Shown: positions 36,304 through 46,077, numbered from the stretch's first letter. The stretch is DNA of 64,000 bases from Maricaulis sp048270095 (GCF_048270095.1 NZ_JBLWTL010000010.1:1-64000); one strand, 5' to 3'. Numbers and translations are program-made. Notes: generated by a model not told the origin, from the sequence alone.

Positions 36304-36484
36304 GGGGGCAATCCGGTATGATTTGGCCTTGCTATAGCAAGTTTGGGCGCCTGGGCGGAGTCTCAAGCTGCGCTTCGGGTCCTTGAATCCCTGTACCATC
36401 ACCCGGGACCATGATCGCCATGCGGTGCGATTGCGAGCTGAGGACGTGTGCGATCAAGGTCTTGGCGTTTCATGAGACGATATG

Positions 36485-36499
36485 TATATGGTTCATATA
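36485..36499. promoter_or_regulatory. Palindrome upstream of the ParD-like/map pair
   Basis: A perfect 6-3-6 inverted repeat, TATATG-GTT-CATATA, lies 22 bp before the start codon of the ParD-like gene, in an AT-rich stretch that also resembles a -10 box. The ParD-like protein has a ribbon-helix-helix pattern, so autoregulation through this site is plausible. This is inference. Confidence 0.5.
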
Positions 36500-36521
36500 T
36501 AAATCGTAGAGGGGTGCCGCA

Positions 36522-36734
36522 ATGGGTATCGTGAATATTGATGATGATTTGCACGATCAGCTGCGCCGGGCGAGCAAGGTCTCGTGCCGTTCGATCAACG
36601 CGCAGGCCGCCTACTGGATCAAGATCGGTATGCTGTGTGAGGCCAATCCGTCGCTCGGCTTCACCGAAATCATGAAGCGCGAAATGCACGCCGCCGGTGT
36701 TGAGACCCACCCTTTGACCCAGAGTGCCGCATGA
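36522..36734 (+). CDS. ParD-like ribbon-helix-helix protein
   Basis: The 70-residue protein (MGIVNIDDDLHDQLRRASKV then SCRSINAQAAYWIKIGML) has the short beta strand and two helices of a ribbon-helix-helix DNA-binding fold, in the pattern of the ParD-like family. A GAGGGG site precedes the ATG. Its end overlaps the map start by 4 bp (ATGA). No ParE-like toxin is present. Instead the partner is methionine aminopeptidase, a pairing I know from other proteobacteria. A role as regulator of map is likely but unproven. Confidence 0.82.
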   Translation: MGIVNIDDDLHDQLRRASKVSCRSINAQAAYWIKIGMLCEANPSLGFTEIMKREMHAAGVETHPLTQSAA

Positions 36735-37504
36735 CCAAAACGTCCGAGGAACTGGCCTTGATGGCTGAGTCCGGCCGCTTGCTCGCGTCCGTCTTCGCAC
36801 TGCTGGATCGAACCGCTCTGGCGGGCCTGTCTACCCTGCAGGTCGATGAACTGGTCGAGGATTATATTGTCCACGACCTTGAGGCGCGGCCCGCAAGCCT
36901 GGGGCAGTATGGCTATCAATTCGTGTTGAACGCCTCTGTAAACCAGGTGGTCTGCCATGGCGTTCCCTCGCAATCAGACGTCCTTCGGGAGGGTGATATT
37001 GTCAATTTCGACATCACGCTCGAGAAGAACGGCTATATCGCGGATTCCAGCAAGACCTATCTCGTTGGCGCGGTGAAACCGGCCGCGCGCCGGTTGGTCA
37101 AGACGACCTATGATGCGATGTGGAAGGGCATTGAGGCGGTGAGGCCGGGCGCGCATCTGGGTGATATCGGCTGGGCGATCGAGCGCCATGCCAAGCGCAA
37201 TGGCTACTCCGTCGTGCGCGAATATTGCGGTCACGGTATTGGCCGGGACATGCATGAGGAGCCGCAAATTCTTCATTTCGGCAAGCCTGGAACAGGTCTC
37301 GCCCTGCGTGAGGGCATGGTGTTCACCATCGAGCCGATGCTCAATCATGGCCGACGCTATGTGCGGACCGAGCCCGACGGCTGGACAGTGGTGACGAAGG
37401 ATGGCTCGCTATCAGCGCAGTTCGAGCACACGGTCGCCGTGACAGCGAGCGGTGTTTCGGTGCTGACGCTGCGTCCAGAGGAAAAGGCGCGCATGGCCAG
37501 CTAG
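36731..37504 (+). CDS. map: Type I methionine aminopeptidase
   Basis: The 257-residue protein has the pita-bread metallopeptidase ligands: Asp in VNFDITLE, Asp in GYIADSSKTY, His in EYCGHGIGRDMHE, Glu in FTIEPML and Glu in AQFEHTVAV. It removes N-terminal Met from nascent proteins. It has no N-terminal zinc extension. It may be a second, accessory MAP, because it is tied to a regulator gene rather than to ribosomal genes. The rest of the genome would show this. Confidence 0.92.
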   Translation: MTKTSEELALMAESGRLLASVFALLDRTALAGLSTLQVDELVEDYIVHDLEARPASLGQYGYQFVLNASVNQVVCHGVPSQSDVLREGDIVNFDITLEKNGYIADSSKTYLVGAVKPAARRLVKTTYDAMWKGIEAVRPGAHLGDIGWAIERHAKRNGYSVVREYCGHGIGRDMHEEPQILHFGKPGTGLALREGMVFTIEPMLNHGRRYVRTEPDGWTVVTKDGSLSAQFEHTVAVTASGVSVLTLRPEEKARMAS

Positions 37505-37528
37505 GCCGTCCTCATCGCCAAGCCCGGC

Positions 37529-38119
37529 TCAGTCGTAAATCGAGACGATCGTGCCAACCAGCTTGTAAATCGGCTGATTGCCGCCGGGGTGATCCGGGGT
37601 GAAGGCATCGCAATAGCTATACCCGGCGCCCCCGCCCATTCCCCATCGCATGGAGCCGGTGCCGCCGGCCACGCTGCAGATGTGCAGCTCCCGGTCCCCG
37701 TACGCGCTATAGCCACCGGACAGCGCGTCGGTGTGCCAGTCAGGCCGGGCCCGCCCCCCCATCTCGATCCAATGCGTGGAATGACCCGGCGTTGGAACCA
37801 GAAACTCAATCCGGGTCGAAGCGGCCGGGAAAACCTCGCGTCCGGAATCGTCAGCCAGGCAATTCGTGCCGTCGAACCATCCGAGAAAATAGCTCCCGCG
37901 GGAGGCCTGGTTGCCCCGATTATCGGTGGCGCGGCACAGGGGGCGGTCCGTCCGGCCCTGAGGGGTTACCGCATCGGCCGGCGCCGTGCTCTGGCGGACC
38001 CAAATATATTCGTCCTGGGCCTGGGCGGCGGCACTCAGGGCGCAGGCCCCCAGGGCGGCGGTTGCGAGTGACAGCGCGATGGCACGCAGGCGCGAGGGTC
38101 CGGGGCGGTTCGGGGTCAT
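37529..38119 (-). CDS. Secreted four-Cys protein of unrecognised family (copy 1)
   Basis: The 196-residue protein starts MTPNRPGPSRLRAIALS. A signal peptide ends near AAAQAQ/DEYIW. The mature part holds four Cys (PLCRAT, TNCLA, HICSV, YCDAF) and a hallmark YFLGWFDGTNC. It is a clear paralogue of the protein at 38284-38886, sharing the YIW start, PLCR, GWFDGT, PxPGHxxxW, ICS and GSxRW motifs. I recognise no family; the four conserved Cys suggest two disulfides in the periplasm or outside. Converges on map with 24 bp between stops. Confidence 0.72.
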   Translation of the reverse strand: MTPNRPGPSRLRAIALSLATAALGACALSAAAQAQDEYIWVRQSTAPADAVTPQGRTDRPLCRATDNRGNQASRGSYFLGWFDGTNCLADDSGREVFPAASTRIEFLVPTPGHSTHWIEMGGRARPDWHTDALSGGYSAYGDRELHICSVAGGTGSMRWGMGGGAGYSYCDAFTPDHPGGNQPIYKLVGTIVSIYD

Positions 38120-38283
38120 AAGGTCTCCTGATGTCAATGAAAACAGGGCCACACAAGTGGCGCGCGACCTAGACCCGGCATTGGTAAGTCAAACTGATGT
38201 GTATGGCGAACGGAATCGCAAAAACTGACATCCGGATTTCCTGTGGTCAGCGGCAGAGCCGGGCTGAACGGCCCGCGCTTGAC

Positions 38284-38886
38284 CTATTCGGAAATCGGCC
38301 TGACCTCTTCGGAAACCGGAATGATGATGTCGGTCAGGACGTAGATCTGACCCGCAGTCTCCTCTTCCCACGGCGGCGTGGCGGCACACCGGGTAAGGTC
38401 CGCGGTCCCACCGGCACTCGCCGTTGCCCAACGGATCGAACCGGTGACCCCGTCCTGACTGCAGATCACCAGGTCTTCGCCGTGACGGCGGCCGCCGAGC
38501 AGCGCTTCGGGTGGTGCGGTGGTCAGGTCCCCGGCGGGCAAGGGGATCCAGTACGGGAAATGGCCAGGCGCCGGCATCAGAAACTCCCGCTCGCTGTGAG
38601 CTTCGGTCGAGACGGTCTCAACCCGGCAGTCCGTGCCATCAAACCATCCGAGCCATTGGGTGTCGTGGTCCGGGTGGCCGGGTTGATCAAGGGTGATGCG
38701 GCATAGCGGGTGCTCCGGGAAATCCAGCGCGCCCACGGTCCCGAGCGGCGGCAGGCTCTGGCTGATCCAGATATAGCTGTCCTCGGCCTGGGCGGCGGCG
38801 CTCAATGTGATGCCCGCGAAAGCGGCGGTGGCGAGCGAGAGCGCTGCTGTGCGCAGGCGGGGGGGTGTGGGGCGGTGAGGGGGCAT
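38284..38886 (-). CDS. Secreted four-Cys protein of unrecognised family (copy 2)
   Basis: The 200-residue protein begins MPPHRPTPPRLRTAALSLAT with a signal peptide ending AAAQAE/DSYIW. The mature part matches the copy at 37529-38119 throughout: PLCRIT, WLGWFDGTDC, PAPGHFPYW, VICSQDG and TGSIRW, with the same four Cys. The signal peptides are also alike, so this is a tandem duplication. The 164 bp between the two copies leave room for separate promoters. The function is unknown. Confidence 0.72.
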   Translation of the reverse strand: MPPHRPTPPRLRTAALSLATAAFAGITLSAAAQAEDSYIWISQSLPPLGTVGALDFPEHPLCRITLDQPGHPDHDTQWLGWFDGTDCRVETVSTEAHSEREFLMPAPGHFPYWIPLPAGDLTTAPPEALLGGRRHGEDLVICSQDGVTGSIRWATASAGGTADLTRCAATPPWEEETAGQIYVLTDIIIPVSEEVRPISE

Positions 38887-38978
38887 GCGGTCTCCTGATT
38901 GAACGAAGCTGGCGGGTCGTACAATCGTGCGCGTCCTTGCGCTCGGCCGCGATGGCGTAGATGTCCCCAAACTGCGCA

Positions 38979-40292
38979 TCAGCCGAGCGTGTCTGTTGCG
39001 GCCTTGCGCTGACGGCCCAGCACATAGACCGGCAGTCCGGCCAGCAGCAGCACCATGCCCCAGAACATCACGTCCAGCCCTGACCCGTAAATGGCGAAGG
39101 CGGCATAGAGCGTGGCCAATATGGCGATGATTGCCCAGGAGCGGGCCGAGGCCCATGAATGGCGCAGCTCGGCCAGGGCGCTGACCAGCAAGGGGGCGAG
39201 CACCGTCACGGTGCTCATCATCAGCAGAAATTCGAAGGTATCGATCAAACTGCCCGAAAAATTCGCGAGCAATAATGCCGAACCCAAAATCAGCGACACC
39301 AGCAGGGAAAGCTGTGGCGCGCCGCCGGAATTGCGCTTGGCGAAGGCTTTGGGGGCGAGCTTGTCGATGGCGACGGCCATGGGCAATTGCCCGGCGATGA
39401 AGATCAGCCCGTTCAGGCAGCCGGCGGTCGAGATCAGGGCGCCGACGGCGATCATTTTCGGAGCCCAGGGGCCCAGTCCGGCCGCAGCGTCTGCGAAGGG
39501 TGAGGTCGAGTCGGCGAGGTCAGCGGCGGGCACCAGCATCATCACTGCGGCGGTCGAGGCGATATAGACAATGGCAACGGTGATGGTGCCGGCCATGGTG
39601 GCGCGCGGGATGGTCTTTTGTGGATCGCGCACATCGCCAGCCGGTATGGTGGCGCATTCGAGGCCGGAAAAGGCCCACATGGTCAATAATGCCGTGGTGG
39701 CGAGCACCGATATGAAGGGCGTGCCCGATGGATTGAGTTCCGGCAGATTCTCGACCCGGCCGGCGACGGCGCCGAAGCCGATGATCGCCAGGATGGGCAG
39801 GAGTTTGAGCAAGGTCATCGCGATCTGCACCAGACTGGCTTCGCGCACCCCGCGCAAGGAGACCAGACCAAGCAGCCAGATCAGCCCGAGGGCGACGCCG
39901 GCCTGGGCCATTGGCGCCTGGCTGAGTTCGGGAAAGAAGACCGCGAGATAGCCGACAAAGGCGATGGCGACGGTTGGAATGGCGATCCAGTAGGAGGCCC
40001 AATATCCCCAGATGACGAGAAAACCGGGCAGGTCCCCAAAGGCTTCACGGGCATAGACATAGGGGCCGCCGGAACGTGTGGTGCGCAGGGCCAGCCGGCT
40101 CATCACAAGGGCGAGCAGGATGGAACCCGCTGCCGTGAGAATCCAGCCGCTGAAGCCCATCAGGCCGTAGGGCGCCATCACCGAGGGCAGGAGAAATATC
40201 CCCGAGCCGATCATCACGCCGACGGTGAGCGACTAGGCGCCCCAGAAGCCGATTCTGCGCGGCGGCGTTACCTCGTCTGTCGCATGGCTCAT
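38979..40292 (-). pseudogene. APC-family amino-acid permease interrupted by an in-frame TAG
   Basis: The frame starts at the ATG at 40292 (MSHATDEVTPPRRIGFWGA) and meets TAG at 40233-40235 as codon 20. It then continues uninterrupted for over 400 codons (SLTVGVMIGSGIFLLP and onward), with about 12 membrane helices of an APC transporter. Related permeases usually have Trp or Ser/Thr at this point of helix 1; a single TGG-to-TAG change would explain it. A GTG restart at 40217 would lose the start of helix 1. It lies 4 bp after the Rieske oxygenase gene, so the two form an operon. Real nonsense mutation versus sequencing error cannot be told apart here. Confidence 0.8.
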
Positions 40293-40296
40293 GAGT

Positions 40297-41382
40297 TTAT
40301 TCCCCCGTGGCGCGGGTATAGGCTCCGCGCAGCAAATTCTGCCAATGCCAGACCCCGGCCTCCTGGCTGGGCGACAGCCGCCCCGGGCTGTAGGCCCCGC
40401 TATTCAGCCCGTGCTGGACACGTTCGCAAATCAGCCGGTCTTCTTCCTGGATCTCGTCGGAGAAGGCGTCATCGGCCTTCGCCATGCCCTCAAGGCCCGG
40501 CGCGTAGTAGAAATCGAACTCGATCCGGCAATGCGATGGCCCGTCGGGTACGACGCGATTGGTCTGCATCCGGCCGGGCAGGATATTCAGCATCGTGTTG
40601 GGATAGATAAAGAAATACAGCGCCTCTCCCTCGGCATAGAGACCATCGGGGTCGCTCACCGGTGCGCGTTGCAGCGACCAGAAGTCCGCCAGTTCGGTGC
40701 GGTATTGCGGATAGCTGACAACACCGCTCAATCCGGGATGCACGAAGGGCAGGTGATAACCCTCCAGGTAATTGTCGACATAGGTCTTCCAGTTGGCGGC
40801 GACCTTGTAGATGCGGCTGTGATGATGGCGCATGCCGGCCAGATCACAGGGCGCGGTGAGGGCGTCGATGCCGGCCATGACCGTGTCGAAATCCGGTCCG
40901 TTTCGGCCGGCGCGGGCAAACACCATGCCCTGCCACTGGCGCAGCTCGATCGGCGCCAGACGGATGCCGTCGCGATCAAAACCGGCGGCATCCTGCATTT
41001 CCGGCGCGGTCCGCAATTGACCATCCAGATCATAGGTCCAGCCGTGATAGGCGCAGCGCAAGCGTTTCGCGCCCTTGCCGTCGCAGGTCGCCAGTGGTCC
41101 GGCACGATGGCGGCAGACATTGACGAAACCATTGAGCACGCCGTCGGCAGCGCGCACGATCAGCACCGGGACGCGGCCAATCTCGCGCACGACATGATCG
41201 CCCGGCTGCGCCACATCCGTGGCCGGGCACAGGACTTGCCAACCCGGTTCGAGAACCGCCGCCTGATCGACCCCCAGCCAGTGCGCGCCCGAATAGAAGT
41301 CCGGAGCGAGGGCGGAGGCTTGATCAAGCGCCTGCGGCTGCAGGCGCGGGTCCGTGGGGCTGGGTGAAATTCCATCGCTCAT
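40297..41382 (-). CDS. Rieske non-heme iron oxygenase alpha subunit
   Basis: The 361-residue protein has a Rieske 2Fe-2S site (Cys90-x-His92 and Cys110-x2-His113 in VCRHRAG and RCAYHGW) and a catalytic iron domain with NWKTYVDNYLEGYHLPFVH giving His210 and His215, with an Asp ligand in EEDRLICERV. The overall form is that of quaternary-amine or betaine-type oxygenases (choline monooxygenase, carnitine or stachydrine oxygenase). The coupled permease supports an amine or amino-acid-derived substrate. No reductase is encoded next to it. Confidence 0.87.
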   Translation of the reverse strand: MSDGISPSPTDPRLQPQALDQASALAPDFYSGAHWLGVDQAAVLEPGWQVLCPATDVAQPGDHVVREIGRVPVLIVRAADGVLNGFVNVCRHRAGPLATCDGKGAKRLRCAYHGWTYDLDGQLRTAPEMQDAAGFDRDGIRLAPIELRQWQGMVFARAGRNGPDFDTVMAGIDALTAPCDLAGMRHHHSRIYKVAANWKTYVDNYLEGYHLPFVHPGLSGVVSYPQYRTELADFWSLQRAPVSDPDGLYAEGEALYFFIYPNTMLNILPGRMQTNRVVPDGPSHCRIEFDFYYAPGLEGMAKADDAFSDEIQEEDRLICERVQHGLNSGAYSPGRLSPSQEAGVWHWQNLLRGAYTRATGE

Positions 41383-41475
41383 TGCAGGACGTTAGGGCGG
41401 CCCACCTGTGGCGGCAAGGGTTTTGACGATGTCGCCCGGGCGACCCGGGCTTTCGGGGTTGGTCTGACCGCCGCT

Positions 41476-44400
41476 CTATTCCGCCACCACCGACACATCC
41501 ACGCCGGCTTCTTGCGCCTGGGCTTCGAGCTGTTTCGACATCCAGTTGGGGGTCTTGGTGAAACGGCCCAGCGTGGCATAGGCGATCGGGACGACGAAGA
41601 GGGTGAAGAGGGTCGCCACGGTGACGCCGGTGAAGATGACGATACCGATGGTGATGCGGCTTTCCGCGCCGGGTCCAGACGCGATCACCAGCGGGAAGGC
41701 ACCGATCGCGGTCGAGATGCCGGTCATCAGGATCGGCCGGAATCGCGTGGTCGCGGAGTCCAGCGTCGCCTCGAGCAGGTCCTGGCCTTCCTCGCGCAGC
41801 TGATTGGCAAACTCGACGATCAAAATGCCATTCTTGGCGGCCAGACCGATCAGGATGACCAGCCCGATTTGCGAGTAGATATTGAGGCTGGATCCGACCA
41901 GTTCGAGCCCGAACAGGCCACCGACCACGGCCAGCGGCACGGTCAGCATGATGACGAGCGGCTGGATCAGGCTCTCGAATTGTGCCGCCAGCACCAGGAA
42001 GACAATCAACAGCGCCATGCCGAAGGCAAACAGCATCGCCGAATTGGCGTTGAGGAATTCCTTGGCGCCGCCGAGATAGCTGGTCGACAGGCCTGGTGCG
42101 AGTTCACGCGCCGACCATTCATCGAGCCAGGCGACGGCATCGCCCAGCGTGTAACCATCGGCGAGGGTGGCCGAGACGGTGATCGAGCGCTGCCGGTCGA
42201 CCCGGTTGCGCGAGGAGGCTTCGCCAACTTCGCGCACGCTGACCAGGTTGGACAGCGGGATGAGCTGGCCGCCGCGTCCGGAGACATAGAGCGATTCCAG
42301 ATCGCCGGCGCTGGAACGGTCTTCGCGCCGGTTCTCCATGATCACATTATAGGCCTCACCGCGATCAATGAACTGGCCGACCCGGCGCGAGCCGAGATGG
42401 GTTTGCAGGGTCTGGCCAATCGCGGCGATGGAGACATCGAGCGCGGCCGCGCGCTCGCGGTCGATATCGACCACCAGACGCGGGCTGTTGGGCTGATAAT
42501 CCTTGCGCGCCCGGACCAGATTGGGATTGCCATCCGTGATCGCGGCAAGCAGGCGTTCGGCCTCGGCATCGAGGGCTTCATATTCCGGGCCCTGCAGCAC
42601 GAACTGGATATCGTCGCCGCCGCCACCGCCGCCCAGTGAGGAGCGCATCGAGGCGAAGGCCTGCACGCCGGTCAGCTGGCCAAGGCGGCCATTGATCTCA
42701 TCGAGGATCTCGCCGCCCGGACGGCGGTCATCCCAATCGACCATCGTGCCGATGACGAAACCGGAATTATAGCCGCCACCACCCCAACCGGGCGAAATGA
42801 CGAGGGCGCGGCGCAATTCGCCGGCCTCAAGATAGTCCAGCATCACGTCTTCGACGGCGCCGGCCTGCTCGGCCATATAATCAAAGCTCGCGCCTTCCGG
42901 ACCGCTGAAACGGCCAAAGAAGGAGCCGCGATCTTCCGGCGGCGTCAGTTCCGAGGGCAGGCGGTCGAGCAGCACGCCAGAGCCGGCGAGTGCGACCGCA
43001 ATCACCGGCAGGACCAGCACGGGCATCTTGATGACGAGTTCGAGGCTGCGGCGATAGCTGTCGCGGGTCGCATTGACGATCTGGTTGACCCATTTGGCCA
43101 GTCCGCGCGCCTCGCGCGCCGGGCGCAGGAGTTTGGAGGCCATCATCGGCGACAGGGTCAGTGCCACGAAGGAGGAGAGGATGACGGCGCTGGCAATCGT
43201 CAGCGCCAGCTCGGTGAACAGGCGGCCGATAAAGCCAGGCAGGAAGACGAGTGGCACGAAGACCGCGATCAGCACGGCCGTGGTGGCAATGACGGCGAAG
43301 AAGACCTGACGTCCGCCGCGCAGGGCTGCCAGGGCCGGACCTTCGCCGAGATCGATCCGGCGCTGGATATTTTCCAGAACGACGATGGAATCATCGACCA
43401 CCAGGCCGATGGCCAGCACCAGGCCGAGCAGGGTCAGGATATTGATCGAGAATCCGGCCATCGACAGGATGGCAAAGACGCCGATCAGACAGACCGGTAC
43501 CACGGCGGCCGGGATAATGGCGGCGCGAAAACTGCCGAGGAAGAGATAGATCACCAAGACGACAAGGGTCGCGGCGACCGCCAGGGTGCGCCAGACTTCC
43601 TTGATTGATTCCTCGATGAAAACGGTGTCGTCGGAAGCCTTGATCAGCTGCATGCCTTCAGGCAGGCCGGCGGCGATGCGTTCGGCCTGCTCGCTGATGC
43701 GTTGGGCGACATCGACCGAATTGGCCTGGCTCTGGCGCACAAAGCCGAGCCCGATCATGTTCTGGCCATTGCCCCTGAACAGGGTGCGCGATTCTTCGGC
43801 TTCCAGCACCACGTCGGATATCTCGCCGAGGCGCACGACATGGCCGGCATCGCCGGCGCGAATGGGCAGGCGGGCGAAGCTCTCCGGATTGCCAAACAGG
43901 CGTTCAACGCGGACCACGATCTCGGTGTCGGCGGTCTCGACGGAGCCGCCGGGTACTTCAATATTCTGGGCCCGCAGCGCGGTGTCGATATCGGCCACGG
44001 TGATCCCGCGCGCCGCCATGGCTTGCGGATTGAGCCAGATTCGCATCGCATAGCGCCGCTGACCACCAATGCGGACCTGGGCGACGCCATCGATGACACT
44101 GAATCGATCGAGCAGGACCCGGTCGGCATAGTCGGACAATTCCTCCGAGGTCAGCCGGTCTGACATCAGCGACAGCCACAGGAAGGGCCGGGCATCGCTG
44201 TCCTGCTTGCGGACTTCGATCTCCTCGACATCGGGCGGCAGACGATCGACGATGCGCGACACTGCATCACGCACATCATTGGCGGCTGCCTCGATATTAC
44301 GGCTCAGGGCAAAGGTGATGGAGATGCGCGCATTGCCGTCGCGCGAGGATGAGGTGATGATGTCGACGCCATCAATGCCGGACAATTGATCCTCGATCAC

Positions 44401-44595
44401 CTGGGTGACCCGGTTTTCCACCACTTCGGCATTGGCACCGGGATAGCTGGCCGAGACCGAGACGATGGGCTGATCGACATCGGGCAATTCGCGCAGCGGC
44501 AGGGCGCGCAGACCCAGAATACCAAACACCACGATCATCGCGCTGGCGACGAAGGCGAGGACGGGACGGCGAACCGCGACATCGGAGAGCGTCAT
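41476..44595 (-). CDS. RND-family efflux permease (AcrB-like)
   Basis: The 1039-residue protein begins MTLSDVAVRRPVLAFVASAM. It has twelve transmembrane helices, two large periplasmic loops with porter subdomains (SASYPGANAEVVENRVTQVI), and the proton-relay Asp-Asp in TM4 (GLVVDDSIVVLENIQRR). It belongs to the hydrophobe/amphiphile efflux-1 type. It is followed by no outer-membrane factor gene, so it must use a TolC-like protein encoded elsewhere. It overlaps the adaptor gene by 4 bp. Confidence 0.94.
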   Translation of the reverse strand: MTLSDVAVRRPVLAFVASAMIVVFGILGLRALPLRELPDVDQPIVSVSASYPGANAEVVENRVTQVIEDQLSGIDGVDIITSSSRDGNARISITFALSRNIEAAANDVRDAVSRIVDRLPPDVEEIEVRKQDSDARPFLWLSLMSDRLTSEELSDYADRVLLDRFSVIDGVAQVRIGGQRRYAMRIWLNPQAMAARGITVADIDTALRAQNIEVPGGSVETADTEIVVRVERLFGNPESFARLPIRAGDAGHVVRLGEISDVVLEAEESRTLFRGNGQNMIGLGFVRQSQANSVDVAQRISEQAERIAAGLPEGMQLIKASDDTVFIEESIKEVWRTLAVAATLVVLVIYLFLGSFRAAIIPAAVVPVCLIGVFAILSMAGFSINILTLLGLVLAIGLVVDDSIVVLENIQRRIDLGEGPALAALRGGRQVFFAVIATTAVLIAVFVPLVFLPGFIGRLFTELALTIASAVILSSFVALTLSPMMASKLLRPAREARGLAKWVNQIVNATRDSYRRSLELVIKMPVLVLPVIAVALAGSGVLLDRLPSELTPPEDRGSFFGRFSGPEGASFDYMAEQAGAVEDVMLDYLEAGELRRALVISPGWGGGGYNSGFVIGTMVDWDDRRPGGEILDEINGRLGQLTGVQAFASMRSSLGGGGGGDDIQFVLQGPEYEALDAEAERLLAAITDGNPNLVRARKDYQPNSPRLVVDIDRERAAALDVSIAAIGQTLQTHLGSRRVGQFIDRGEAYNVIMENRREDRSSAGDLESLYVSGRGGQLIPLSNLVSVREVGEASSRNRVDRQRSITVSATLADGYTLGDAVAWLDEWSARELAPGLSTSYLGGAKEFLNANSAMLFAFGMALLIVFLVLAAQFESLIQPLVIMLTVPLAVVGGLFGLELVGSSLNIYSQIGLVILIGLAAKNGILIVEFANQLREEGQDLLEATLDSATTRFRPILMTGISTAIGAFPLVIASGPGAESRITIGIVIFTGVTVATLFTLFVVPIAYATLGRFTKTPNWMSKQLEAQAQEAGVDVSVVAE

Positions 44596-45713
44596 GGCTG
44601 GGTCACCGCTGCCGGGCTGGCGGATCCGCCGCCGCCACTGCCGTATTCGCGGCGTGTTGCGATGCTGACCGGCATGCCCTCGCGCACCCTGTGCACACCT
44701 TCAGCGATGATCAGATCGCCGGGCACCAGCCCTGAGGTGACCTCGACGACATCGCCGTCGCGCAGGCCAAGCTCGACGGTCCGCTGACGCACGGTTGCGG
44801 TTTCGCCGTCTTCCTCGAGCACATAGACGAAGCTTTCGTCGAGATAGCGCGTGACCGCCGATCCCGGCACGGCGGGGCTGTTGCGGATATCGCGGCGCAC
44901 TTCGACCACCATCAGCTGGCCCGGCAGGATACGGCCATCGGGATTGTCGATTTCGGCGCGAACGATGACGGCGCGGGCGATGGGATCAACCCGGCTGTCG
45001 ATCTGGGAAATTGTGCCGAGGAAGACCTGGTCGGGATAGGCATTGGTCGTCGCCTCGATCACCATGCCGGGACGGATCGTGGCAAGGAAGCGTTCGGGCA
45101 CGGTGAAATCGAGCCGGATGGCGCTGATATCATCCAGCGTGGTAATCGGATCACCCGGGCGGATCAGTTCACCCAGGCTCACTTCACGCAGCCCCACCAC
45201 ACCGGAAAACGGTGCGCGGACGATGCGGTCGGCCAGCTGGGCCTCGATCGAGGCGACCCGCGCCTGGGCCCGGTCGACGGCGGCGCGCGCCTCGTCCTGG
45301 CGCTGTTGCGGAACGACGCCGCGGGCGATCAGGTCATTGACCCGCGTCAGGTCGCGATTGGCTTCACGCAAGGTCGTGCGCGCCTCGCGCAGGCCGGCAG
45401 CCTCTTCGGTATCGGTCAGCTCGATCAGGATGTCGCCGGCTGAAACCTGCTGGCCACTGTCGAAATTAATCACCGAGATGGTGTCGGAGACTCGCGCCGA
45501 GACGATCACACTCTCCCGGGAGCGCGCCGTGCCAAGGGCTTCGACAATGTCCGCGAATTCAAATTGCGCCACGCTGTAGGCCGCGACCGGCACCATAGGG
45601 CGCTGCATCCGGCCCTGCTCCGGCCCGCCATCCGTGAGTACACGAAATGCGACGATTCCGGTCATCAGCGCGAAGGCCACCAAGGCTGCAATCAAAAAAC
45701 TGTAACGGCGCAT
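44592..45713 (-). CDS. RND efflux periplasmic adaptor (membrane fusion protein)
   Basis: The 373-residue protein starts at MRRYSFLIAALVAFALMTG (GGAG seven bases before the ATG; an upstream start at 45761 is less likely), with an N-terminal membrane anchor. The lipoyl halves flank a helical hairpin (LREARTTLREANRDLTRV ... AAVDRAQARVASIEAQL), with FSGVVGLREVSLGELIRPGD between hairpin and beta-barrel. It ends in an ATGA overlap with the permease gene and would link the pump to an outer-membrane channel. Confidence 0.93.
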   Translation of the reverse strand: MRRYSFLIAALVAFALMTGIVAFRVLTDGGPEQGRMQRPMVPVAAYSVAQFEFADIVEALGTARSRESVIVSARVSDTISVINFDSGQQVSAGDILIELTDTEEAAGLREARTTLREANRDLTRVNDLIARGVVPQQRQDEARAAVDRAQARVASIEAQLADRIVRAPFSGVVGLREVSLGELIRPGDPITTLDDISAIRLDFTVPERFLATIRPGMVIEATTNAYPDQVFLGTISQIDSRVDPIARAVIVRAEIDNPDGRILPGQLMVVEVRRDIRNSPAVPGSAVTRYLDESFVYVLEEDGETATVRQRTVELGLRDGDVVEVTSGLVPGDLIIAEGVHRVREGMPVSIATRREYGSGGGGSASPAAVTQP

Positions 45714-46077
45714 CAAAAACTCCAGCAGGCGATGTTGCAGCTCAGTCTGGTAAGGGGTCAATGCCTTGCTGGCAATGGGCGCGCTTGCCGCATCTCACAG
45801 GTTAGAGCTGGTGGTGTTACGTTCGTTCAGCGTGATCGGATCTCTGCGTCGCAGGAATGAAATGCAATATGACGGGACGCGCCGCCCGGGCCAGCGCCGT
45901 GTGACCTGCCCGAGCCCGCATGCCTTTGATCGAGGGCGCGCTGCGCGGGCGTGATGCCGGCCCCGCCTGGCCCTGATCGGTGTGAGCGGCTACCGCTTTG
46001 ATTTAAGTTCACTTTTCGCAGCAGCTCCCGCCATTGCTTGCGTCTCGGAGAGGTGGGCAGGGCGCTGGAATGGGGCA
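45714..46077. other. Gene-free interval between RND operon and iron operon
   Basis: No credible reading frame or clear repeat is seen in these 364 bp. It must hold the promoter of the efflux operon on its left side and the 3' end of the hydroxylase transcript on its right. I see no strong terminator or operator. Confidence 0.5.

Noticed and set aside
36522..37504. Classical toxin-antitoxin module (ParD with toxin)
   Set aside because: The partner has all five methionine aminopeptidase metal ligands and no ParE/RelE features.
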